Under the pieces are notes generated by a model. It was not told the DNA's origin. It saw nothing but the letters and a program-made list of their open reading frames with translations, and ran no database searches. Source: Amycolatopsis vastitatis (GTDB lineage: Bacteria > Actinomycetota > Actinomycetes > Mycobacteriales > Pseudonocardiaceae). From it: a DNA stretch of 64,000 nt. Positions 8,324 to 19,900 of the stretch are shown piece after piece; position 1 is the first letter of the stretch; each line of letters begins with the position of its first letter. The stretch spans positions 1-64,000 of the forward strand of contig NZ_NMUL01000038.1 of the NCBI RefSeq assembly GCF_002234595.1, read 5' to 3'. The position numbers were made by a program, and so were the translations under genes.

Positions 8324-8635
8324 TTACCGCACTCGGCGCAGTCGCGAACCCCTGACGATAGGAGTTTGCCTGTGCCGAGTAAAGAGGACCGCCAAGGGCG
8401 CACCGCACCGTCGCCCCAGCAGCTTGCGCAGGCCGGAGACGCAGATCTGCAGCCGGCCGCGGACCGTGGCAGGGGGCCGGTCGCCCCAGACCAGCGAGTA
8501 CAACCGCTGCTCGGAGACGAACTGGTTGGCCTGCGACAGCAACGCGGCCAGTACGGCCCGCGGCTTCGGCCCGCCAAGGGGAACGGGCCGGTCGCCCAGG
8601 ATGGCGGCGACCGGCCCGAGAACCTGATACTTCAT
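8324..8635 (-). pseudogene. Truncated SARP-type regulator
   Basis: The first 70 or so residues are the winged-helix DNA-binding domain of an AfsR/SARP regulator (MKYQVLGPVAAILGDRPVPL, later VWGDRPPATVRGRLQICVSG and LRKLLG). After that the reading is unrelated and stops at 8324; the BTAD, ATPase and TPR parts are missing. It begins 3 bases after the stop of the 750-residue secreted protein without a clear ribosome site. It resembles the N-terminus of the intact regulator at 20363 but is not a recent copy. Confidence 0.7.
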
Positions 8636-8638
8636 GCG

Positions 8639-10891
8639 TTACGAAGTCGGGAGCTGCCGGTCGTAGAACCGCACCGCCCCGTTGGTGTTCCGGAATGCGA
8701 TCAGCCAGGACTGCCCGTTGGAGTTCACATACGGTGTCGTGGCCGGATCTGTCGCGGCCGGATCGGTCGCCGCGATCGTCTTCGTCCAGTCGCCCCAGGT
8801 GTTGCTCCCGGTCGCGGTCTCCCAGACGTGGTAGATCTCGTTGTCCGTGCCACGGACGACGACCGCCACGCGGCCCAGCGCCGGGTCCAGGATCGCCGAG
8901 GGCGCACCGGCCGAGACGAAGTTCCCGATCGCGGTGTAATCCGCGGGCCAGGAACCGTCGCCGTTCTGCAGCTTCGACACGATCGTGCCGTCGGCGCCGC
9001 GGACGAACACCTGCAGCAGGTAGCCGGGGCGCACGACGACCGCGGGCTGCCCGGACAGCCCGGAGCCGCCGAGATCGGTCCACGCCGACACGCTGCCGTC
9101 GTTGTAGTACTCGATCGTCTTCAGCGCGCCGGCGCCGTTCAGGCCGAACACCCGCACCCCGTCGCGGACCTGGACGACCGACAGCGTCGCGGTCAGGTTC
9201 TGGTCACCAAGGCTGCGCCAGAACGGCACGGAGCCGGACTGCGCGTACGCCCAGAGCTTGCCGTCGACATCCACGGCGAATTCCACGACGGTCCCGTCGG
9301 CGAGCTTCGACGTCACCGGCGCCGAAGCCATGGAGCCACCGAAGTCGGACCACGCGTTCCACGCAGGCCCGCCCGCGGTGGTCTGGCTGTCCGTCCAGAT
9401 GTCGCTGTCGGAGTACTGCGCCGCCACCTGGACCCGGCCGTCGGACAGCTGGGTGAGCGTCGGCTGCCCGGAGAACGCCTCGTTCCCGGAGATCACCGTC
9501 CACTGGACCGAACCGAAGTTGTCCACATCGGACTGGTGGCCGTAGACGACCCGTCCGGCATTGTCCACATAGGAGTATTCGAGGGTGCCGACGGTGGCGC
9601 CCGCGACCGGAGCCGCCTGCATCGCCGTCACCCGCGTGTTCTGTGCGACCGGCACGCCCGGCAGCGGGTCGGCGTACCAGCCCTGCAGGTCGGCGATCAG
9701 GTGGACGGTGCCCGCGCTGGTGTTGCGGACGCGGATCTTGCCGTCCGTGCCCGGCTTGAGCACCACCATGTTGTCACGCCAGTTCCCTGCCTCGAAGTCC
9801 ATGACGGACAACACCGATGGTTCGGTCGTACCGAGCGGCCACGCCTTGAGATACCCGGCCTTTTGCGGGCTCACCACGATCAGGTTCAGCGCCGCACCTT
9901 CGATGCCACGGGTCGGCAGCCCCTTGGTGCCGCCCACCTGGATGTCGAGCGTGCCGTTCGCGGCGATCGGCAGCCCAGCGCCGGCGGAACGCGTGTCAAG
10001 CACCCGGCCGGCCACCTGCCGGTAGCCGGCGCCCTGCGTCGAACTCGACGAGTAGTAGCCGTCCACGGCGACGATCAGGTCGACGGCGGCACTGCCCTTG
10101 TTGGTGAAGGTGACCTGCCCGTTCGCCGGCAGGCTCAGCACGGCACCCGACTGGGTGGAGCCGGTCTCGTAGTTGAACACCGGCCGCGCGGTGCCGCCGG
10201 CAGGCGACACCGCCAGCCAGCCCGCGGCCGTCGCGCCCGGCACGGTCAGGTTCACCGATGCCGCCGCCGCTCCCGCCGGCACCAGGCTGCCGGTGATGGT
10301 CACCGTGCGCGTGGCACCCGCCGCGATCTTGCCGGTCGACGTGCCCGTCCCGTTGCGGGTGTCGATCACCCGGGTGTGCGTCACCGGGAAGAACCCGCCA
10401 CCCGTCGTCCCCTGCTCCGCTTTGTAGTAGCCCTGCACTTCGACGACGGCGTCGGTCTTGCCTGCCGAGTTGTACAGCGACAGCTTGCCGCTGCTGCCGA
10501 CCTTCACCACCGCCGTGTTCGAGATCTGCTCGCCGGCGGCCGCGGAGACCATGGTCAGGGTCGGGCGGGTGGCACCGTCCGGCCACAGCTCGGCCCAGGT
10601 GGCCACGGTCGGCTTGATCAGCGACACCCGGACCAGCACCGCGCCGACACCCGTGGTGGGCACGGCGCCGACACCCAGCACGGGGAAGTCCACCGTGGCG
10701 GCGGCGCCGACCTGGGTGCTGATCCCGCCGGTGCCGCTGCGGGTGTCGAGCACCACCGGCGTCGACGGCAGCGGCACGTAGTCGCCACCGTGCCCGGCCG
10801 CGTCCGCGTGCGCCGCGGGGGCGTGCGGCGCCGTGGTCACGGCGGTGAGCGCGACCAGCGCCGCCAGTGCCACTGTCATCTTTCTGAGCAC
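8639..10891 (-). CDS. Secreted protein with VxDTRxG modules and C-terminal beta-propeller
   Basis: 750 residues from GTG 10891 (AGGAG eight bases upstream; an ATG at 10918 lacks one). Signal peptide at residues 1-29 (LRKMTVALAALVALTAVTTA). Three repeats of about 125 residues each open with a VxDTRxG motif (VVLDTRSGTG near 47, RVIDTRNGTG near 172, RVLDTRSAGAG near 297). From about 417 to the end there are repeating W-rich blades (GSVQWTVISGNEAFSGQPTL, AWNAWSDFGG, SAWTDLGGSG, TWGDWTKTIA) like PLL/fucose-lectin beta-propellers. Extracellular. It starts 34 bases after the RHS gene stop, so the two are almost surely co-transcribed. Carbohydrate or surface adhesion is inferred; no catalytic motif is seen. 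Confidence 0.7.
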   Translation of the reverse strand: MLRKMTVALAALVALTAVTTAPHAPAAHADAAGHGGDYVPLPSTPVVLDTRSGTGGISTQVGAAATVDFPVLGVGAVPTTGVGAVLVRVSLIKPTVATWAELWPDGATRPTLTMVSAAAGEQISNTAVVKVGSSGKLSLYNSAGKTDAVVEVQGYYKAEQGTTGGGFFPVTHTRVIDTRNGTGTSTGKIAAGATRTVTITGSLVPAGAAAASVNLTVPGATAAGWLAVSPAGGTARPVFNYETGSTQSGAVLSLPANGQVTFTNKGSAAVDLIVAVDGYYSSSSTQGAGYRQVAGRVLDTRSAGAGLPIAANGTLDIQVGGTKGLPTRGIEGAALNLIVVSPQKAGYLKAWPLGTTEPSVLSVMDFEAGNWRDNMVVLKPGTDGKIRVRNTSAGTVHLIADLQGWYADPLPGVPVAQNTRVTAMQAAPVAGATVGTLEYSYVDNAGRVVYGHQSDVDNFGSVQWTVISGNEAFSGQPTLTQLSDGRVQVAAQYSDSDIWTDSQTTAGGPAWNAWSDFGGSMASAPVTSKLADGTVVEFAVDVDGKLWAYAQSGSVPFWRSLGDQNLTATLSVVQVRDGVRVFGLNGAGALKTIEYYNDGSVSAWTDLGGSGLSGQPAVVVRPGYLLQVFVRGADGTIVSKLQNGDGSWPADYTAIGNFVSAGAPSAILDPALGRVAVVVRGTDNEIYHVWETATGSNTWGDWTKTIAATDPAATDPATTPYVNSNGQSWLIAFRNTNGAVRFYDRQLPTS

Positions 10892-10925
10892 TGCATTTTC
10901 TCCTTGTGCGATTACCATTTCGTGG

Positions 10926-13900
10926 CTACGGCGTGCTTCCGACGGGCACCGGTCTCCCGTCCTTGATCCCCTCGCCCATGTTCATCCATTTGTGGTATTT
11001 CGGGCTCCATACCTTGTTCTCGATGGGCTTGTGCAGGGAGAACGTGTTTCCGGTCTCGACGTCGGCGCCCTCGGCATTCATGTCGTACTCGTAGGGCACC
11101 GTGCGGGGTCCGTGGTAGTGCTGGATGACCGTGTAGAGGACGTAATCGACCTTGCCCGTCTTCAGCTCTTTCTCGGTCTTGTCCTCGAACCAGCGCATGT
11201 TCGGCGAATGGTCCCGGTCGTTGGCCGTGTCGGCCACGTTGGCGTTCGTGCTGCGGCTGCAGGTCGACAGGTTCCTCAGGTCCGTGCCACTACCGCCCAG
11301 CACTGAAGCGAGCGAATGGCAGTTGTTGACCCACGAACGGGGACTCCCGCCGCCGATCGCCTTGACGAACGTGCCTGCCCACTGGTAGCCGGGCGGCCTG
11401 ATTTTCGAACTGGTGCCGGTGCCTTCGCCGAGATCCGCCGCGGTGACGCAGGCGATGACACCGACGGCACGGTCGCCGTTGGACGAGTCCCGCTCGAAGT
11501 AGAACGGTTCCGGGAACTGCTGGCGGCAGTCCCGGGCCTGCCTGCTCTTGTTCTGCGTCTTGTTCTCGGGTTCGGTGTTGACCTGCGACGCCACCGACAC
11601 CACGGTGACGACCGCCCCGGCCGCGTCGACCGCCGTCTGGTAGATGTTGTTGGCCTGGGCCTTGGTGTCGGTGACCACGTTCTCCACTGTGGACACCACC
11701 GCCGCGGCCGCCGTCGGCGCGGACGAAACCAGCGTCGGCAGGTTCGTCACCGCCGTGGTCGCCGCCGCGCCCACCGCGATCGTCACGGTCTTGGCCGCGT
11801 GTTCCGCGGCGTCACGCGCTTCCTCGGTGATGCGCAGGGCCCGCCGGTAGGCGGCCTCGGCGGCTTCTTCGGCAGCCTTCTTCGCCCAGTCCACATAGGA
11901 CCCGCCGCCACCACCGCCACCGCCGCCGTTACCCCCACCACCGCCGTGCGAGCCGCCGCCGCCCGAGGAGTAGGGCCACCGGCCGCTGCCACCGCACTGC
12001 GTGGTCCAGGAGTGCGTGTCGCAGAACATGTCGTGCACCGAGTCGTGGTGGGAGCTGCGGATGTACTCCTCGTAGCTCATGCCCGTGGTGGCTTCCCACG
12101 AGTCGTCCGCCATCCTGGTCGGCTTCACGACGTTGTAGAGCATCTTGAGTTCCTGCTCGACCAGGTCCCACTTGATGCCCCAGTGGCCGGTGGGGTCGGT
12201 GCTGTTCACCGGGTCGGCATTGCCGTACAGGTAACGGTTTCCGTTGCTGGAAGGGGTCGGGGACAACGACACGCTGTCGCGCGAGCCGAACGAGCCCGTG
12301 CCCGGGTCGTACCACCGCGCACCCATGTCGACGCGGCCGGTGCCGGGGTCGGTCCAATCGCCCTGGTAGCCGAGGTTGCCGGTGGTCCCGGTGTGCGCGG
12401 TGACCTGGCCGAACGGGCCGTACGCCGTCGATCCGGACAGCCCGTTCAGCGCCGTGTCGGCCGGGTCGAACGCGCCGACCACGTCGTCGTGCCGGTCGCT
12501 CAGGGTCAGCCGGTTGCTGCCGCCGGAGCGGACCGCGAGCAGCTCGCCGCCGGAGCCGCGTGCATAGGTCTCGCTGCCGTCGGACACCGGGTCGTCGTCT
12601 TGTCCGGCATAGGTGAACGCGGTGCCGTTGCGGCTGTCGACCCGGTCGAACCCGTCGTAGCTGTAGGTCTGCCCGGGGGCGGACGTGAGCCGGTCGAAGC
12701 CGTCGTAGCCGAATTGCGCGGTGCCACCGGAACCGGTCTGCGAAGCCAGCGTGCCGCGCGCGGTGTAGGTGTAGCTGGTGCCGCCCGCGGTCAGCAGCCG
12801 GTTGCGCTCGTCGTAGGTGGCCGTGGCCGGCCCGGCCTTGCTCCGGTTTCCGGCGGCATCCCACTCGTACCCGGTCGTCACGCCACCGGTGGTGTCGCTG
12901 GTGAGCCGCCCGGACTGGTCGTACTTGTAGCTGACCGTGCCCGCGCCCGCGGTGCCCGCGGTCGTCTTGTCGGACAGCTGGTTGTTCAGGTCGTAGTGGT
13001 ACGTCGTGCTCGCGACCTGCTTCGACGCCGAGTTGGTCAGGACGTCGGTGGCGACCCGGCCGAAGTCGTCGTACCCGAAGGTCCGCACGCGCCCGGCGCC
13101 GTAACCGACGGTCTTGACGTTCCCCGCGCCGTCGTAGCCCAGCTGCTCCTTGACCCCGGTCAGCCCGTCGGTGACCGAATCGAGCCGCGCCTTGACGTAG
13201 CCGTAGTTCGTCGTACCCGCCGCGTCGGCCCGGCTGGTCTGGTTGCCGTCTCCGTCGTAGGTGAAGGCCGCCGTACCGGAAGGACCGGTCGAGCTGAGCA
13301 GGTTTCCGCGGTCGTTGTAGACGTAGGAGTTCATGCCCGCGCCCGCGTTGGTGCTGACCGCGCGCCCGGCCAGGTCGTAGCCGAGGTGGCGAGGTGTCGT
13401 CGGCGTCTCGGCGCCGGTTGCGGTGCCGTCGGTGGGCCGGTTGGCCGCGTCGTAGATCACCTGCTGGACGACGCCCCCCGGTGCCACGTCGCGGACCGCG
13501 TTGCCGTTCTCGTCGAAGCTGGTGGTCCAGGTCCGGTCGATGGCGTTCGGCTGGGCCGCGGTGGCCGGCTCGATCGTGGACTCGACCAGGCCGAGGCTGT
13601 TGTACGTCGTGATGGTGGCGTTTCCGCGCCCATCGGTGAAGCGGGTCATGTTGCCCGCGGCGTCGTAGCCGAACGACGAGGTGATGCTCGTCTTGGCGTC
13701 GACCGGCTCGAGCTGGCTGACGAGCTGGTTCGCCGCGTCGTAGGCGAACGTCCTGGTGGCCTGCAAGGCATCGGTGACCGAAGCGCGGTTGCCCGCCAGG
13801 TCGTAGCCGTAGCGCGCGGTCCGCAGCGTGGTGCCGTCCGGCTTGAGGTCGGCCGAGGCGATCACCTGGCCCAGCAGGTCGTAGCCGGTCTGCGAAGTGC

Positions 13901-16900
13901 GGCCGAGGCCGTCGGTCGCCCGGACCTGGCGACCCGCGAAGTCGTACCCGTACTGGGCCGGGATGCCGGACGGGTCGGTCGTCGTGGTCAGCTCGCCGAC
14001 GGCGTCGTAGCCGTTGACCGTCGTGGCCCCGGTCGGCGAGGTCTGGCCGACCACGTTCCCGGCGTCGTCGTAGCGGATCAGCGTGGTGTACGCCGCCGAC
14101 ACCGGACGGCGTTCGACCTGCGTTCCGGTCGCCTGGCGGTCCAGATCGTCGTACGTGGACTCGCTCCGCGCACCGGTCGGGTCCACCGTGGACAGTACAG
14201 CGCCGGTGCGTGAGTAGGTGTACGACGTCACGGCACGGTCGTCGTTGGTCGCGCTCGGCGCGTCGACCGAAACCGTGCGGTCGAGCTGATCATAGGTGCT
14301 GCGGATGACGTTGCCGCGCGGATCGGTCACCGTGGTGACGTTGCCGTTCGCGTCGTACTCGTACCGCGTGGTCGGCGTGAGCGCCTGGCTCGCGCCCGGC
14401 GGCAGGTAGCTCGGCGCGGTCTGGCTGGTCATCCGGCCCGCGTTGTCGTAGGCCATGTGGGTGGTGTTGTTCAGCTCGTCGGTCAGCCCGACCTTCTCGC
14501 CGAAGGTGTTGTAACCGACCTTCGCCGTCGGCGCGACCGGGCTTGCCGGATTTCCGCCGGACTCGACCTGACGGACCGGGCCGGTCCCGCCGATCAAGCG
14601 GCCCAGCTCGTCGTAGCTCAGGCGCGAGGTGAACGCCGCCTTGTCCGCACCGGCCGCGTTGCCGCGCGGATCGGTCACCGCGGTCGGCAGGCCACGCTGG
14701 TCGTAGGCATACGTCGTGGTGCGCGACGTGGTGCCGTCCGTCGTGGTCATGGTCAGGCGATTGCCGGCGTCGTCGTAGGTGTAGTCGGTCGTCGCGGGCG
14801 TGGCCGAGACGATCCACGGCACGTTCGACGCATTGCCGGAAACCGCGACATGGGTGACGTTCCCGGCCGGGTCGTAGGTGAAGCCGGTCGTGCGCGCGAG
14901 CCCACCCGGATCGACCACCGTGGACAGTGGACGGCCGTTGCGGTCCGGCGTGTGCTGCGTGACCGTCGTGCCGTTGCCGGTCACCTGCTTGGTGAGGTGG
15001 CCCGCGGCGTCGTAGCTGTCGTCCTCGAGCACGTAGTCCTTTGTGGACCCATCGGCATTGTGGAAGTTCTTCAGCACCGCGCGATGCAGCAGACCGTCGC
15101 CGTAGCGCTGGTACTCCGTCCGCCTGCCCATCGCGTCGGTCGAACTGGCCAGCCGCCCCGCGAAGTCGTAGCTGTAGGCCTGCAGCACCAGGTAGTCGCC
15201 GGTGCCGGTGGGCGGTGCGCCCGCCGGATCGCTGTGCCAGTTCCGCAGCCGCACCTCGGCGACGCTGTTGCGCGCGGTGTAGGCGTAGTCGTAGTGGTTG
15301 CCGTTCGGGTCGGTCACCGAGGTGAGGTTGCCGAACTGGTCGTAGCCGGAGCTGGTTTCGTTGCCGTCGGGGTCGGTGACCCGGATCGGCCGGTCGTGTT
15401 CGTCGTAGTCGGTCGTGGTGACCCGGGCGGGGTCGCCGCCACCACCGATGTCCGCGACCTGGACGCGGGTCGGGTCGCCGTCCGCGTCGTAGGTGGTCGT
15501 GGTCTGCCGCTGGTGCTTGACGCCGGTCACCGCGTCGGTCGTCGCCGCCTCGGTCACCGTCGCCGGGCGCGACCAGCCGTCATAGGTGTAGGTCGTGCCG
15601 ACCCCGCCCGGGAAGCTGTCGGAAATCTCCTTCTTCGTGGTCGTACGGCCGATGGCGTCGTACGTGTACTGCATGACCAGCCCGGACGGCGCGGTCACCT
15701 GGGCCAGGTCGCCGTTGGCGTAGTAGGCGTACCGCGTCACCTTGCCGCGCGCGTCCGTCGTGGTCGCCGGGAGCCCGGCGGGCACGTTGCCGCCGCCGAA
15801 CGCCGCTTCGGCGCCCGAGGTGTAGGCGTTCGTGATCTGGCTACCGTCCGGACTCGTCTGCGTCGTCAGCTGGCCGGTCGTGTGATACGCGTACGTGGTC
15901 CGGTAGGTGTTGTCCGTCGCGCTCGCCGAACGGGCGTCGCGGGACTCGGTCGGCAGGTACGACTTCGGGTCGTACTGGTTGGTGATCGTCGCCGGGTACG
16001 TCGTGCGCGAGGTCTGGCAGTCGTTCACCGCGCGGCACGTGGTGGTCGAGACGACGTCCCCGCGAGCGTCGTAGGTCATCGTCGTCGCGTCACCGTTCTC
16101 GTCGGTGACCGTGGCCAGGTTTCCGTTCGTGTCGTAGCCGTACGTCCGGATGCTCACGCCGTCGGCGTCGTAGCGGACGAACACCGGGCCGCCGGAGTCG
16201 CCGGGAATGGTGGTGCAGAACGCCGGATCGTTCGGATCGGGCTGCGTGCAGCTCTCGACCGGTGGCGGCGGCGTCTCGGCCGGCTCGCCCGGCGTGTCCT
16301 CGCCGCGGGCCTCGATGCCAAGGGGCTTGCCCTGACGCAGCAGCCAGCCGCCGATCGCGTCGTACTCGTACAGGCTGGGCCGGTTCGCCGGGTCCAGCAC
16401 CTCCACGCTGCGGCGCAGATCGGCGTCCCCGCCGTAAACCGTCGGCGTGCCGAGCTTCCACCTGCCACCGTTGTGGTCGGTGTATTCCTTGACCCGGTCG
16501 CGCACGACGTCGTAGGTCACCGACGCGACGACCTTGCCGCTCGGCAGCGTCACCTTGGCCAGCTGGTCGGCGGCGGTGGTGCCCGCCTTGTAGTGCGCGG
16601 AGACGATCGCCGCGCCCAACGGTCCACTGTAGAGGGACACGTCGTCGATGGCGCCGGTGTAGGACCGCTGTGCCGCGGTGCCCCATGACGGCCACGACGC
16701 CGGCGTGGTGGCGTAGGCGGCACCGACCTGGTTGAAGGTCAGCAGCGAGGCGTCGATCTGCTTGCCGGTCAGGTCGGCGACCTTCGCGCCGTCCAGATAC
16801 AGGGTCTGCGTGGTGCCCATCGAGGACAGCACGACCTGATGCCACTTGCCGTCGTTGACCGCGGTCGCCGACGTGATCGGGTTGATGCTGCCGGTGGCGA

Positions 16901-19900
16901 ACTGCCCACGCAGCTTGCCGTCCGTGCCGACGTACAGCACCGGCACGCCGGTGGTGGACGCGGTGCCCAGCGCCTTGTCCTGGTAGCCGAGCAGCGGGCC
17001 GCCGGAACCGGTCAGCGAGTTCTTGAACCACAGCTCGACCGCCGCGTCACGGCTCTTCTTCAGCGTGCCCTTCGGCAGGTTCACCGAGGACGTCGTGCCG
17101 TTGAAGGACGCTGCGGTGTCCGTCGAACCGGCGAGCGGACCGGCCGTACCGAGCGTGACGTTGGCGTACGTGCCGACGTCCTTGCCGAGGTTGACCGAGA
17201 TCTCGCTGGCCGCCGAGGTGCCGTCGGGTTCGCCGAGCCGCCAGTACGACTCCGGATGCGAGTCCAGCACGGCACTGCGGTAATGCGAACCGGCCGTGTA
17301 GTCGTAGTTGGTACAGGTGTTTCCCGGCCCGCACACCGTCTTCAGCACGTCGCCGGTGTAGGTGTAGGCCCAGCTCAGCGGAGCACCGTTGACCGCGTCG
17401 GTCTGGATCGAGGAGACGTGGTTGCCGGTCCAGAAGAAGTTCAGCGCGCGCCCCGCGGTGTTGGTCACGCTGTTGGATACCTGCGCCTTGGACAGCTTGC
17501 CGGTGTTGGTGTCGTAGGTCAGGACGACGGCGTGCCCCGCGTTGTCGGTCATCCGGCTCAGGCGGCCGGCCAGCGAGAACTGGTACGTCGTGCCGGACTT
17601 GTCCAGGAGCTTCCAGGACGTCGAGTCCACGGTCAGCGACGCGGTACGACCGGCGGGCGCGGCGTAGCTGCCGTCGGCGTTCTTGCCGAACCGGACCTGC
17701 TGACCGTCCGGATAGGTCACCACGACGTTGCCGGAGCCGTCGTTGTCCGGCACCAGCTTCATGTCGTAGGTCGTCGACCAGCCGGCGCCGAACAAGCCAT
17801 CACGGCGCGGGTCGAGGCTGTTGTAGGTACGCGACAGGCTCAGCTGCGGCCCGACCGTGACGATCGTGGCGTCGACCGCCGCGGTGCTGTAGTTGCCCAC
17901 CACCGGGTCGAAGGCCTGCTTCTGGTCGCCGGCCAGATGCGAGGTGATGTCCGGCTGCGGTACCGACGTCAGGATCGTCGAGTACGGCGAGTTCACCTCG
18001 TTGTTGGCGTCCTTGACGTAGGCACGCCACATGTACGCCTTGGTCCAGCTCAGTGTCCCGGCGGGGACGGTCCACGCCTGCTTGGCCTGGTAGCCGGAAT
18101 CCGTGCAGCTGACCGGGTTTCCAGCGTCGTCGCGCAGGCAGACCTGGAACTTGAACTGCAGCGACGAACCCGGTGGCGCGTCGATGTCCAGTGCCCGCGC
18201 CCACAGCTGCGGGGTCAGGGTCTGCGCCTGGTACCCGTTGGGCGGATACAGCTCCTGGACGACCGGTGGGATGTCGAAGACCTGCAAGACGAGCCGGCCT
18301 GGTGGCACCTGGTGGTCGGTGAACACCGGGCCGCCGGTCTTGACCATGGTGAAGTCGAGGAAGTACTTGCCCGGTGGCAGGGCCTTGATGGTTGCGTCCA
18401 GCGTCACGCGTCCGCCCCTGGCCACCGTCGAGGTCAGGTTGGCCGAGCGCTGCTGCGTCACCGAGGCGCCGGTCGCGGTGTTGTAGGCGCGGTAGGCCAG
18501 GTAGTAGTCGCCGGGCGCCCACGCGGCCGCGCTCTTGTTGGTGACCGCGACCTTGATCTTGCCGTCCTGGTTCTGCAGCACGGCCGGGTTCGGCACCGGG
18601 TTCGGGATCGAGTACGTCGCGTTGTACGGGCTGTGCGTCACGTACAGCTTCGGCGGGTTGGCCGTTGCGGTGCCGGTGAACCACTTGCCGGACAACGAGT
18701 CCGTCGAGCCACGCAGCGAAAGACCGTAGTTGGCCTGGGTGCCGTCGACCCAGCGCTGCACCAGATCGCGCCCGGCGGTGCCGAGGTTGATCGTCTCGCC
18801 CGCGGTCGGGCAATCCGACGACGAGTGGCCGAACGCGATGTAACCGTGCGCGAACGACTTGCTCGCCAGCGAACCGCCCACGGCCGGGCCCGGGTAGCTG
18901 TAGCCGGAACCGCCGGACCACGAGCCGGTCACCGGGTTCACGGTGAGCTCGCGCGGCTTGCAGGAGTCCGAGTTGTACTCGGTCAGCCAGAGCTGCGCGC
19001 CGAAGATCGTGTGGTACTGGAGCTTGCCGACCAGGCTCGAGAACTTGATGTAGGACGCGGAATTGTGCCCGTTCACGGTGCCGACGAGCAGGTCCTGGTC
19101 GCCCTTCGCCGAGCCGACGCCTTCCTGGACGTACATGGCGTCGTCGGCCGCTCCCCCGTTCACCGGCAGCTGCACGGTCGGGTCGACCTGGACGGGGTAG
19201 TGCCGCGCCGGATCGCGGAGCCATCCGGCATCCAGCGTGACCTCGAGCGCCGGCCCGCCGCCGGAGGTCACGAGCCGGTAGGTGACTCCGGCCGACCGTG
19301 CCGCGCCCGCGTCCAGCATGTCCCCCGCCGGGATGACCGCCTTCGTGGCTCCGGAAGCGTCGGCCAGCAGTACCTGGCCGTGGTCCAGGTGCGGGGTCAA
19401 GCCGTCGAGCCGCAACGGGAAGACGTACGACGTCGGGGCCGCGGACGAGTCGAGGACCAGGGTTTCCTTGACTCCGCCCGGCTTCGCCTCGAGCTTGAGG
19501 TCCACGTGCGGCCGGACCCCGGGATAGGTGATCGCGCTGCCACTCACCGTGCCGTTGACCGCCGAAGCGCCGTCGAGGCCGAAGGACACCTGTCCGGCGT
19601 CCGTCGTCATGGTGGCGAACTGGCCGGCCGACGTCGGCGCGAAGCGCAGCCCGGCGGAGTCGGCGGTGTTTCGCCAGCCTGAGCCGCCGTCCGCGGTGAG
19701 CGTGGTGTCGATCGGCGCCCAGCCCTGCGGCGTGCGGTAGTTCACCGGCACGGTGGAGAACTCGGTGGTCTCGGTGCCGTCGGTGTTGGCATAGGTGCGG
19801 TCGTTGGCGGTCCGCGCTTCGGGGAGCTCACGGCTGGTCGCCGGGTCGAAGCCCGTCGTCGCGGGAGCGGGCGGCGTCCCGACGGATCCCGCGTTCTGCT

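Noticed and set aside
8366..10966. Large plus-strand reading frame opposite the lectin-like gene
   Set aside because: Arg/His-rich shadow without homology; the minus strand has signal peptide, repeats and ribosome site.
11316..14213. Long plus-strand open reading frame (about 965 codons) and others opposite the RHS gene
   Set aside because: Arg/Gly/Val-rich low-complexity translation, antisense to regular YD repeats; a product of high GC in the wobble position.
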